DNA of 60,957 nucleotides from an uncultured Lachnospiraceae bacterium (GTDB lineage: Bacteria; Bacillota; Clostridia; Lachnospirales; Lachnospiraceae), in the NCBI GenBank assembly GCA_910584585.1, contig CAJUBP010000026.1, positions 1 through 60,957 of the forward strand. Direction: 5' to 3'. Shown here piece after piece: positions 22,959 through 31,390 of this stretch (position 1 is its first letter; each line of letters opens with the position of its first letter). Under the pieces are notes generated by a model that did not search any database, had not been told where the DNA came from, and saw only the letters and a program-made list of their open reading frames with translations. A program made the translations under genes and the position numbers.

Positions 22959-25367
22959 TCAGTTTTCCACGCCCCGCAGCCGCTCCACCAAGGGTTCCTT
23001 CGAGAAGCTTTTCAAAGACAACGCGGCAATCATAAGAGGCACCAGAATCAGCACAGCTGCGTAAGCGGCGGCAGCTGCGGCCGGAAACCGAAACGCCATA
23101 TAAAAGGCGCCGTTTTTGTATAGCAGATGGCTTAAGGCATAGCCGCAAAGAGTGCCCAAGGACATAGTAACTCCCAGGGTTATAAAGACCAGAAGCATGC
23201 TTTCATTCAAAATCATGCTGCGGATCTGCCCTTTTCCCATGCCGATGGATTCCAGCATGGCAAGCTCCTGTTTGCGGGTCACGATATTGGTAATCAAAGT
23301 GTTCATCATGCTTAAAATGCTGAACATCATAATGAAAATGGCAAGTCCGCTGATGGCTCCGAACAACTGATCCGCATTCTGCTTATAGATAATTCTGCGC
23401 TCTGCAAGGGTTTCTAAACTCAGCCCAGGTTTTTCCCCCATCAGTTCCTCCAGTTTTTCCGAAACGTCAGCTTCTTTCTCGGGCTCCGTGGAGACCAGCA
23501 GATTGGAATTCAGGCTGCCAAAAGACCTCCATTTCAGAACCGCCTGCTCCGGCATTAAAAACCAGCCCTCGCTCCCCTTATGTTCCAACGTATACTGTCT
23601 GCTTAGACTGCCGAGAATCGTCACTTCCTTCTCCGCTGTTTTGCTGCCGTCATAATAATGGAACACAAGCTTTTCTCCCGGTTTAAATTTCCAGCCGTAT
23701 ATTTCTTCCACCAGCGCGTTATCTAACACGAGAACATAATCACCGCTCATCAATTTGCCGTAATCCGCGCTTCCCTCCTCCAGATACGCGCCGATTTCTC
23801 TGGCTTCTTCCTCTGTCATGGGCATTACATAATCATCCGTACCGTACTCATCTTCTTTGGGATAATCAAATTTGAGCCCGAAACCCTTGATTTCCTTTAC
23901 TCCTCTCACTCCGTCCCAGGAAGAGATTTCCTGCACCATGCCCCCATCCATGGGTTCCTGGGCCTGCATGCCGCTGATTCCATACTCGTTCAGTTCTATG
24001 GCCGACGCCGCGTAACAGATGTTAAACTCCGCGTCAGTAAAATATCCCTGTCTTGCAAATTTATCTTTATCATAAGAAGACAGATAGGTGGCCGCCGTTA
24101 GAAACAGAATTCCGCCCAGCCCCAAAGACAGCATGGTAAGAACCGTTTTTTTCTGATTTCTGAAAAAATTCATCCTGCCCAGACCCAGGGGCGTAAGACT
24201 TCTGCACATCTTCTGATTGGCCGCCTGCTTCTTTCCATCCTGGGGCACGTAGCGCAGCGCCTCCATGGGAGAAACGGCTGCGGCAATTCTGGCGGGCTTT
24301 CGGACAGAAGCCATGGTAACCACATACACTGCCGCAAACGCCAGAGCAATTACCTCCAGGGTATTCCAGAGACGAAATCCTTCGGGTATCATAAAATATC
24401 CCGCCGCAGCGCCGACGGCAGCTCCAATAGGCGCAGAACGAAAGAACAGCATTCTGCCCTCCCGGGAAACAAATTTTCTCATCTGCTTTTTCGTCATGCC
24501 GATGGTGCGAAGCTGTCCGAACTGGTGGATTCTTCCAATGACAGAAAGATAAAACACGCCGTACACCACAAGAACGCTCGCCAACAGAATCACAAATCCC
24601 ACCAGTCCGTAAAGCATCACCGAGGACATATTTACAGAACGGGAGTCCAGGAAAGCTTTGGAGGGACTTACATTTTTCCGCTCAACGCCTGCGTCTTTTC
24701 CGATGGCATACATCACCTCTTTGCATTCACTGGCAGACATATGTTCGGCATCTACGATTTTCCCGTATACCTCATAGGGCGCGTTTTTCAGCTGACTGCC
24801 TTCTTCGGCATAGTCTTCTGAAAAAAATACCATAAACTGTTTGGCCTCTTCACTCCCTTTTAAAATACCGGATACGGTAAAACTTTCGGTGTTTCCGTCA
24901 TAAAAGGGAATGGTCACCCGGCTGCCTGTCTCGGGGCTTACCCCCATCTTCATAAGCAGCGCTTTGGGAACAGCAATTTCTTGTTTTGTCCGGGGCATTT
25001 TCCCGCTTTCCAGTTCTCCGACGCGGATTTGATCTGACAATTCACTCACATAATAAGGCATCACGTCATAGCCGTCCAGCTCTGTGAGCACTCCGCTCTT
25101 TCCCTGAATCTGATAAGCGATTCTTTCCTCTTTTTTCAGGGCTTCCATCTGCTGGCTGGTCAGGTTAAAATATACTGCCTGCTGTCTGTGGGAAAGTTCA
25201 TTTTCCACTTTCTGCTTCTGACCTGACGCAAACATCAGAATTGCCGACAGCAATGCAGAGGCCAGCGCAATGGTAATCATTACAAAAATATTCCGCATAC
25301 GGCTTGCCTTAAGGCTTTCCTTTGCCATGGAGGAAATCATCTTTCCCGCCGCTTTTCTATCTTCCAT
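22959..25367 (-). CDS. FtsX-type ABC transporter permease
   Basis: 802 aa. It has an N-terminal membrane anchor, a first FtsX domain with helices at about 255-370 (FGQLRTIGMTKKQMRKFV), a second anchor near 410, and a C-terminal FtsX domain (ELAMLESIGMGKGQIRSMIL) with three helices. It has large extracytoplasmic loops of the MacB/BceB kind. It works with the ATPase at 25444. Such pairs export peptides or lipids, or confer resistance to peptide antibiotics. The adjacent two-component system likely controls it. Confidence 0.9.
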   Translation of the reverse strand: MEDRKAAGKMISSMAKESLKASRMRNIFVMITIALASALLSAILMFASGQKQKVENELSHRQQAVYFNLTSQQMEALKKEERIAYQIQGKSGVLTELDGYDVMPYYVSELSDQIRVGELESGKMPRTKQEIAVPKALLMKMGVSPETGSRVTIPFYDGNTESFTVSGILKGSEEAKQFMVFFSEDYAEEGSQLKNAPYEVYGKIVDAEHMSASECKEVMYAIGKDAGVERKNVSPSKAFLDSRSVNMSSVMLYGLVGFVILLASVLVVYGVFYLSVIGRIHQFGQLRTIGMTKKQMRKFVSREGRMLFFRSAPIGAAVGAAAGYFMIPEGFRLWNTLEVIALAFAAVYVVTMASVRKPARIAAAVSPMEALRYVPQDGKKQAANQKMCRSLTPLGLGRMNFFRNQKKTVLTMLSLGLGGILFLTAATYLSSYDKDKFARQGYFTDAEFNICYAASAIELNEYGISGMQAQEPMDGGMVQEISSWDGVRGVKEIKGFGLKFDYPKEDEYGTDDYVMPMTEEEAREIGAYLEEGSADYGKLMSGDYVLVLDNALVEEIYGWKFKPGEKLVFHYYDGSKTAEKEVTILGSLSRQYTLEHKGSEGWFLMPEQAVLKWRSFGSLNSNLLVSTEPEKEADVSEKLEELMGEKPGLSLETLAERRIIYKQNADQLFGAISGLAIFIMMFSILSMMNTLITNIVTRKQELAMLESIGMGKGQIRSMILNESMLLVFITLGVTMSLGTLCGYALSHLLYKNGAFYMAFRFPAAAAAAYAAVLILVPLMIAALSLKSFSKEPLVERLRGVEN

Positions 25368-25443
25368 TTTTCTCTTCCCTTCGCTTTTTCATCTTGTTCC
25401 ATTCGTTTCCATCCAGATTCTTTTTCATCATACCTCAATGACT

Positions 25444-26106
25444 CTATACACAGATTTTCCCGTCCTCAATCCTGATTCTCACATCCGCTTTCCCGGCAAT
25501 CTCCGGATTATGGGTAATCATCACTATGGTCTGATGAAACTTTTCACTGGTCATCTTCAGCAAATCAATAACCTTATCGCTGGTGCGGCTGTCCAGATTT
25601 CCCGTAGGCTCATCTGCCAGGATTATGGCCGGTTTGGAAACCAGGGCCCTGGCAATTGCCACCCGCTGCTGCTGGCCTCCGGACAGATGGCTGGGATAAT
25701 TGGAAAGTTTTCCGTCCAGCTCCAGAAAATGCGCCGCTTCTTCCAGGAATTTTTGATCCTCCCGCTTTCCATCCAGCCGAACCGGCAACACAATATTTTC
25801 ATACGCAGTGAGATAGGGAATCAGATTGTAATTCTGAAAGATAAATCCAATCCGCCTTCTGCGAAACGCCGTAAGCTGTTCTTCTGTCAATTCTCCGATA
25901 TTTTTCCCCTCCACTTCCACATTGCCGGAAGTTGGAAGATCCAGGCCGCCTAACATGTGAAGCAGCGTAGACTTTCCGCTGCCGGAGGTTCCGATAATGG
26001 CCGCAAACTGCCCTTCCTCCACCGCCAGGCTTACATCGTCCAGCGCTTTCACCAGACTTTCCTCTCTGCCGTAATATTTTTTCAAATGGGATGTTTTCAA
26101 TATCAT
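25444..26106 (-). CDS. ABC transporter ATP-binding protein (MacB/LolD type)
   Basis: 220 aa from the ATG at 26106, preceded by AGGAGG; the frame extends upstream without support. Walker A GTSGSGKST, Q-loop IFQNYNLIPYLTAYENI, signature LSGGQQQRV and Walker B IILADEPTGNLD are all present. It powers the permease at 22959-25367. Its promoter carries a likely LytTR response-regulator site. Confidence 0.95.
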   Translation of the reverse strand: MILKTSHLKKYYGREESLVKALDDVSLAVEEGQFAAIIGTSGSGKSTLLHMLGGLDLPTSGNVEVEGKNIGELTEEQLTAFRRRRIGFIFQNYNLIPYLTAYENIVLPVRLDGKREDQKFLEEAAHFLELDGKLSNYPSHLSGGQQQRVAIARALVSKPAIILADEPTGNLDSRTSDKVIDLLKMTSEKFHQTIVMITHNPEIAGKADVRIRIEDGKICV

Positions 26107-26140
26107 ACTATTTCCTCCTGTTTTTCTTTCATCTGAATCC

Positions 26141-26168
26141 ATCTTACCGAATTTGAAAAAATATACAA
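26141..26168 (-). promoter_or_regulatory. Promoter of the ABC exporter operon
   Basis: Minus-strand TTGTAT, a 16-base spacer and TAAGAT, just upstream of the ATPase ribosome site. Confidence 0.55.
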
Positions 26169-26172
26169 GAAG

Positions 26173-26208
26173 CGGCGCAGATTCTAACATCTACGCCGCA
26201 AATTCTAA
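26173..26208 (-). promoter_or_regulatory. Probable LytTR response-regulator site (direct repeats)
   Basis: Two 15-base repeats (TTAGAATCTGCGCCG and TTAGAATTTGCGGCG on the minus strand) differ at two positions. They are spaced 21 bases apart, that is two helical turns, and end four bases before the -35. Pairs of direct repeats one or two turns apart immediately upstream of -35 are the classic layout of LytTR activator sites. The LytTR regulator at 27543 is the obvious candidate. Confidence 0.6.
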
Positions 26209-26253
26209 AATTGCGTCATTCATTTCTCTGTCATATATCACAATCCCCGGGAA

Positions 26254-27546
26254 TTAGCTATTAGGAATCGGAATTAAAATTTTCAGAATAAACTTCTCCT
26301 GCTCCCTTCTGGCAATTAATTGCCCGCCGTATTTCTCCGCCGTTTTCTGCATGTTGGAAATGCCGAACCCGTGGAGGAATTCATCTGCCTTTGAGGTCCG
26401 CAGGTTCTTAGCGCAGGTTTTGGGCCCACAGCTGTTCTCAATCAGCACAGACACGAAATTCTGCACCCTGCCTGCCTTTAAAAGAATGGTCCTCTGATCC
26501 TTTGGCAGTTTCTCACTGGCTTCCATGGCGTTGTCTATGCCGTTGCCGAACAAGGTGCTTAAATCCAGCGGTTCCACAAAGTCAATTCCTTGAAATTCCA
26601 CTGCAATCGAAAAGTCGATCTGTTTTTCTCTGGCCTTTTCCGCTTTGTCCCTGAGAATAATGTCTAAAAATTCATTTCCGGTATGAACATAATCCTCATA
26701 ATCCGCTATCTGGGATCGGAGCTTCCTCGCCATTTGCCTGGCCGCTTCCGATTCCTGAGTGTTTTCCAATACCAGCAGGTGATTTTTCATGTCATGATAA
26801 ATAGAGCGGACCCGCTCTTCTTCCTTCATTTTATCCTGATAGTACTCCTGCTGCATCTTAAGTTTTTGGAGCTGATAGGTATTTTGCATGGCTTTGCTCA
26901 TATACGCCACCAGGCAGACGCATCCAAGGGAAGAAAATACAGCGGCAATGCACAAAGGGTAAATCACCGCAGACTCTCCCGTGGTAAAATAAATGGTTGT
27001 AAAACATCCTATGGCAGACGCCAGAATCATGGAATCCGCAATCAGCCACATTTTCGAGGTCAAATTCAGACGAATCTCCCGCAAAGGCTTTCTCAGAAAA
27101 CAATAAATTCCAAGCCAGAACAAAAGACGCGCCAAACAGGCCAAAGCATAAATGGCTGCATTGGCCAGACGAATTTCATAATTCCAGGTTCCGTGTTCAG
27201 AAGGAGCGTTTGTAAGAGCAAAGAATATCTTGCCAGACACATCGTACATCAGGAAATTAATAGAAATCACAACGGGATAAAAGATAAAAACAGCCGTCAT
27301 CTTTTCTATCAGCTTCCCCTGATGAAACGCCATCAAAAAAATCGTCAGACCACAGAGGGACAGAAAGATATTGGCCAAATCATTGGCGTAGACCACCACG
27401 CCGGTAATATAGCTGGAAACCCACAGGGCCAGAACGCGGACTGCGGGATGTTTCCGCAGAGGAATAAAAATATGCAGCATCCATAATGCCAGAAACTGAT
27501 ACCCCCATGTCAGCGCAAGAGCGCCAAACTCCAGAAAAGATATCAC
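26254..27546 (-). CDS. GHKL-type sensor histidine kinase (AgrC/ComD-like)
   Basis: 430 aa from a GTG that overlaps the regulator stop (GTGA). About six membrane helices lie in residues 1-220. They are followed by a coiled linker, the phospho-acceptor motif YHDMKNHLLVLEN, the N-box FGNGIDNAMEAS and the G-box HGFGISNMQKTA. This architecture matches kinases sensing peptides through the membrane. It pairs with the LytTR regulator. Confidence 0.9.
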   Translation of the reverse strand: MISFLEFGALALTWGYQFLALWMLHIFIPLRKHPAVRVLALWVSSYITGVVVYANDLANIFLSLCGLTIFLMAFHQGKLIEKMTAVFIFYPVVISINFLMYDVSGKIFFALTNAPSEHGTWNYEIRLANAAIYALACLARLLFWLGIYCFLRKPLREIRLNLTSKMWLIADSMILASAIGCFTTIYFTTGESAVIYPLCIAAVFSSLGCVCLVAYMSKAMQNTYQLQKLKMQQEYYQDKMKEEERVRSIYHDMKNHLLVLENTQESEAARQMARKLRSQIADYEDYVHTGNEFLDIILRDKAEKAREKQIDFSIAVEFQGIDFVEPLDLSTLFGNGIDNAMEASEKLPKDQRTILLKAGRVQNFVSVLIENSCGPKTCAKNLRTSKADEFLHGFGISNMQKTAEKYGGQLIARREQEKFILKILIPIPNS

Positions 27547-28256
27547 AGCATATCACCCCAATATTCCGTCATTTTCACCATAAACTCCTTCCGCCTGGGC
27601 TGGCTGACAGCAAGACGCTCCCCGGTGTTTAAGATAATTTCCAACCCTTCCACACCTTTGACAAAAGACAGATTCACCACAAAGCTCTGGTGGCAGCGCG
27701 CAAACTGGGGATGGGCGCAGAGCAGGGCAGACACTTCTTTCATATTTTTATAAATCACCTGGCTCTGCCCCTCAAAATGCAGCAATACATTCCGCTTGTC
27801 TGTCTCCCCATAAATGATATCTTTATAGAATACTTTATATCTGCCGCTGTCATTGGAAAAACTCAGATACGGCTGGTCTTTCCCCTGATAATGCTCAAAA
27901 TAGCGATCCAGTTCCATTTTCAGCACGCCGTACTTCACAGGCTTTAGCAGGTAATTGACGGCGCGGTATTCATATCCTTTCCACACATATTGCTTCAAAG
28001 AAGTCAGAAAAATCAGCCCTACGCCGCTGTCCATCCTGCGGATTGCCTCAGCGGTCTTCAAACCGTTTAATTTGTCCATTTTTATGTCCATAAAAATCAA
28101 ATCGTAATCCGGCTTATATTCCTCTAACAGCTCACTGCCGTCGTGATAGATAAAATAGCAGAATTCCCTGCCGGTTTCAGCGGCATATTGCTCCAGCTTC
28201 CCCCGCAGCTCCCCGATCAAAGTATCCTCGTCATCGCAAATTACTATCCTGAACAC
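27543..28256 (-). CDS. LytTR-family response regulator
   Basis: 237 aa. The GTG at 28256 is chosen because AGGAGA lies eight bases upstream and the receiver begins FRIVICDDED; the longer open frame runs through repeat sequence. The receiver has the phospho-Asp in DLIFMDIKMDKLNG and the Lys in YLLKPVK. The LytTR DNA-binding domain follows (FYKDIIYGETDKRNVLLHF, FARCHQSFVVNLSFV). It is predicted to bind the direct repeats at 26173-26208. Confidence 0.92.
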   Translation of the reverse strand: MFRIVICDDEDTLIGELRGKLEQYAAETGREFCYFIYHDGSELLEEYKPDYDLIFMDIKMDKLNGLKTAEAIRRMDSGVGLIFLTSLKQYVWKGYEYRAVNYLLKPVKYGVLKMELDRYFEHYQGKDQPYLSFSNDSGRYKVFYKDIIYGETDKRNVLLHFEGQSQVIYKNMKEVSALLCAHPQFARCHQSFVVNLSFVKGVEGLEIILNTGERLAVSQPRRKEFMVKMTEYWGDML

Positions 28257-28288
28257 TTCTGTATTCTCCTGTTGTCTGTATTTTATAG

Positions 28289-28393
28289 GATCTGCCTGCT
28301 GCTGAGAAAACAGTTTCTCCAAATTCCGCATCTTGATCTCGATAAGGGAAAATTTGATGAGATCTGCCTGCTGCTGAGAAAACAGTCTCTCCA
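28289..28393. repeat. 33-bp direct repeat pair in the response-regulator leader
   Basis: The segment from GATCTGCCTGCTGCTGAGAA to TCTCCA occurs at 28289-28321 and 28361-28393, one mismatch apart, with a period of 72. It lies in the 150-base gap before the regulator and may be a regulatory site or a scar of local duplication. Confidence 0.75.
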
Positions 28394-28407
28394 CGTACCC
28401 TATCCCG

Positions 28408-28839
28408 CTATTTGGAGGGATCCTCTTTATCCAGGAACCGCATTCTGTTATCCGTTGCAGAACCTTCCTGCAAAGTGGCAAATCCTGCCCTCTCCAGATT
28501 ATTCTGTTCCCGGTAACATTTCTGGCAGAGATGTCCGAAGGTAATGGGCGCTCCGCAATTGGAACAATGCAGCGTATCCAGACGGGCCTCTTCCTCCTTA
28601 TACTCGATTCTCCCTTCTGTAATCCACCTTTTCACCAGTCTGCGGGGAATATTAAAGTGTTCCGCCACATCATATTCTGTTACGTCTTTGGAACGGATAT
28701 AATCTTTCACCTGAGAAAACAACTGATTTTCTTTGCAGGCGGGGCACAATTCATCTTCGTAATCCATTGGAAGAGCCCCCCGGCATATGGAACAGAATTT
28801 CATATTGTCAAATAAAAATAATGATGATGAATGTTCCAA
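28408..28839 (-). CDS. Double zinc-ribbon protein with helix-turn-helix
   Basis: 143 aa from a TTG with AGGGAG seven bases upstream; an inner ATG (MKFCSICRG) is possible. Zinc ribbon 1 is CSIC...CPAC, zinc ribbon 2 is CSNC...CQKC, and between them EYDVAEHFNIPRRLVKRWI reads as a helix-turn-helix. It resembles flagellar-operon-type or MerR-like regulators, but the target is unknown. The LytTR system follows on the same strand. Confidence 0.75.
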   Translation of the reverse strand: MEHSSSLFLFDNMKFCSICRGALPMDYEDELCPACKENQLFSQVKDYIRSKDVTEYDVAEHFNIPRRLVKRWITEGRIEYKEEEARLDTLHCSNCGAPITFGHLCQKCYREQNNLERAGFATLQEGSATDNRMRFLDKEDPSK

Positions 28840-28854
28840 GTTAACACTCCCTTT

Positions 28855-29580
28855 CTATTTTTTCCTGATACTATATCCAAAAGTTCCCAGAACCTGAGAC
28901 AGGCCGAAATATTCTCCGTGAGAATATACAATAGGTTTCGCCTTTTCCAAATGAAACGCGCCTTTCGCGTCCAGATAGGATTCCGATATTTGGACAGCTT
29001 TCACTTCTGCCAGAAACATATGGTGGGAACCAAGTTCCAGACATTCTGTCACTTTACATTCAATATTCACCGGACTTTCCCCAATCAGGGGCGCTAAAAC
29101 CTTAGAGGCTGCCTTCCTCGTCAAATGCAGCTCCTGGAACTTATCGATCTCTCTGCCTGACTTCACCCCGCAGTAATCGGCGGCAAACACAAGTTGTTCG
29201 GTGGTTAGATTAATTACAAACTCCCCTGTCTCTTTTATCATATGATAGGAATGCCGTTCCGGCCTCACCGATATGTAAACCATGGGAGGATTTGTGCAAA
29301 TCGTTCCCGTCCATGCCACTGTTATAATATTGTCATTTCCTGCCCTGTCTCTTACAGTCACCAACACTGCCGGCACAGGATACACCATATTTCCGGGCTT
29401 CCATTCCTGCTTGGAATATTTTACTTCCTGATATTTCTGGTTTAAATTCTTCTGGTTCGGCTTTCTTTGTTTCGGCCCTTTACGTATCCCGCTGCCTTTC
29501 ACAGCTGCCGCTTCCCCTTGCTTAACCAAAGAACGGCTGACCTTCTGCTGATTTCCTTTATTTCTCCTATTCCCGGACAT
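28855..29580 (-). CDS. Flavin reductase family protein with basic N-terminal tail
   Basis: 241 aa. Residues 65-241 form an FMN-binding split barrel (VPAVLVTVRDRAGNDNIITV, NPPMVYISVRPERHSY). The first 60 residues are Lys/Arg/Gln/Asn-rich low complexity, not usual in this family. The ribosome site lies in the last codons of the pyrophosphatase gene, two bases upstream, so translation is coupled. The reductase substrate is unknown. Confidence 0.88.
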   Translation of the reverse strand: MSGNRRNKGNQQKVSRSLVKQGEAAAVKGSGIRKGPKQRKPNQKNLNQKYQEVKYSKQEWKPGNMVYPVPAVLVTVRDRAGNDNIITVAWTGTICTNPPMVYISVRPERHSYHMIKETGEFVINLTTEQLVFAADYCGVKSGREIDKFQELHLTRKAASKVLAPLIGESPVNIECKVTECLELGSHHMFLAEVKAVQISESYLDAKGAFHLEKAKPIVYSHGEYFGLSQVLGTFGYSIRKK

Positions 29581-29582
29581 TT

Positions 29583-31238
29583 TTATTTCTCCTGAAGGGC
29601 CATCATTAATGCAGGAATTAATTGCTTCTTCCTTGACACCACGCCCTTAAGCCAGAGGCCGCTGCCCCGATCCACTCCATGGCCGCGGAATGCCCGTTCC
29701 GCGGTTTCTTTCGCTGACTCTCCCACAAAAATCAATTCTGAACTTTCCTCCAGAATATTCGTCAGCATTACATAAACCATATCCAGATTCCGCTCATTGC
29801 GCACTTGCTCAATATAGGGAAGCAGTTTCTTCTTCACTACCAGCAGTTCTTCTTCACTCATGGCGCTTAACTGGCCGACGCCGAATTCTTCCTCATCCGT
29901 GGAAAAGGTCTTAAAATCCTGAAATAAAATTTCTTCCGCCGACTTAGCCTCGAAATTGCTGCCTGCCTGGAACATTTTTTTCGCGTGATCTTCAATTACA
30001 ATTCCCGCCAGTTCCGCCAAAGCTTCCGCCGCCTGCTTATCCACCTGGGTACAGGTAGGGGAACGGAACATCAGGGTATCCGAAATAATTGCGGAACACA
30101 GAAGCCCTGCAATATTCGATGGAATCTCCACTCCCTGTTCCTGATACATCTGATAAATAATCGTAGAGGTGCATCCCAAAGGCTGATTCCGGAAAAACAC
30201 CGGTGAAATTGTCTCCAGGCTTCCCAGCCTGTGGTGATCGATAATTTCCAGAATCTCTGCTCCGTCCACGCCGTCTACTGCCTGTGTTTTCTCGTTGTGA
30301 TCCACCAGAATAATCTGCTTGCGCTTCATATTCAGCAAATTCCTGCGGGAAATCATTCCCACATATTTTCCCTCTTCATCCAGCACCGGAAAATCACGGT
30401 GACGCTCCTTGGACATAATCTCTCTTACGTCGTCTACATATTCCTCAGTTTCAAAGGTGATCAGATTCTCCCGCCGCATAAAATATTTTACCGGCATACT
30501 CTGGTTAATCAGCCTTGCCACCGTGTAGGTATCATATGGCGTGGTAATGATCACGCATCCTCTGTCATCCGCCAGTTTCTGTATCGTCTTAGACACTTTC
30601 GCGCCGGAACAGACAATAATGCAGCTTGCATTCATCTCAATGGCGCAGAGCTGTACTTCATACCGGTTGCCCAGAATCACCATATCGTCATCTTCAATAT
30701 ATTCTTCCATCAATTCCGGACTTTCCGTGGCAGCCACTACCTTGCCCTTGATAAAATATCCGTGGACATTCCCGGTAAGCACTTCCCCTTCCAGGGTTTC
30801 CGCAATATTCTTATACTGGGTTCTGGCCTTGGCCAGAATCCGGTTGTCATACACATCCATATAGGAGGTGGCAATATCTCCTGTGATAATCAGCCCCTCC
30901 AGCAGCCCGGTGCCGCTGGTAATCGGCAGTGTGACCACGTTCTGAGCCTTCATGGTCTCCCATGCTGTTTTCAGGGAGAGATTACTGCTGATTCCCGTAG
31001 TCTTGCGGATCTCAATATCTTTTACCTGGGCTCCCACATCCGCCACATAAGCCGGGGACGGAATCCCAAAATGCTCCAGCACATATTTGCTCTCTTCGTT
31101 GATTTGCCCGGCCCGCCTGGCCTCATATCTGACTTTTCCAACTTTATTCTTCAATTCCGCATAAGCAATGGCCGCACAGATCGAATCTGTGTCAGGATTC
31201 TTATGCCCAATCACCCATACACTCTTTTCCTTTTCCAT
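29583..31238 (-). CDS. Manganese-dependent inorganic pyrophosphatase with CBS and DRTGG domains
   Basis: 551 aa. The DHH-type catalytic motifs are GHKNPDTDSI, VDHN and IIDHHRLGS. An insert of two CBS halves (VVTLPITSGTG, RHRDFPVLDEEGKYVG) around a DRTGG domain lies between them. In the known family these inserts let adenine nucleotides regulate PPi hydrolysis. The C-terminal DHHA2 part ends near KGVVSRKKQLIPAL. A plain soluble PPase is not seen elsewhere in the window. Confidence 0.93.
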   Translation of the reverse strand: MEKEKSVWVIGHKNPDTDSICAAIAYAELKNKVGKVRYEARRAGQINEESKYVLEHFGIPSPAYVADVGAQVKDIEIRKTTGISSNLSLKTAWETMKAQNVVTLPITSGTGLLEGLIITGDIATSYMDVYDNRILAKARTQYKNIAETLEGEVLTGNVHGYFIKGKVVAATESPELMEEYIEDDDMVILGNRYEVQLCAIEMNASCIIVCSGAKVSKTIQKLADDRGCVIITTPYDTYTVARLINQSMPVKYFMRRENLITFETEEYVDDVREIMSKERHRDFPVLDEEGKYVGMISRRNLLNMKRKQIILVDHNEKTQAVDGVDGAEILEIIDHHRLGSLETISPVFFRNQPLGCTSTIIYQMYQEQGVEIPSNIAGLLCSAIISDTLMFRSPTCTQVDKQAAEALAELAGIVIEDHAKKMFQAGSNFEAKSAEEILFQDFKTFSTDEEEFGVGQLSAMSEEELLVVKKKLLPYIEQVRNERNLDMVYVMLTNILEESSELIFVGESAKETAERAFRGHGVDRGSGLWLKGVVSRKKQLIPALMMALQEK

Positions 31239-31390
31239 TTTATTCCCTCTAACGACTGCTCATTTTTGCTGCAGCTATGGTACCGTTTCCGGCCAATGGC
31301 CTGCAGGCGTCACCCTCCTGGCAAAAATTCTTTTTTAGCTTCTTAATGAAAAATCTGCTATTCCGGTATTTTACCGAAAGCCCCGCTATT

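Noticed and set aside
28257..28481. Longer N-terminus for the LytTR regulator
   Set aside because: It runs through the 72-bp-period repeat; the GTG at 28256 has a ribosome site and matches the receiver-domain start.
29985..31346. Plus-strand open frames opposite the pyrophosphatase gene
   Set aside because: They are antisense to a clear conserved gene, lack ribosome sites and have non-protein-like composition.
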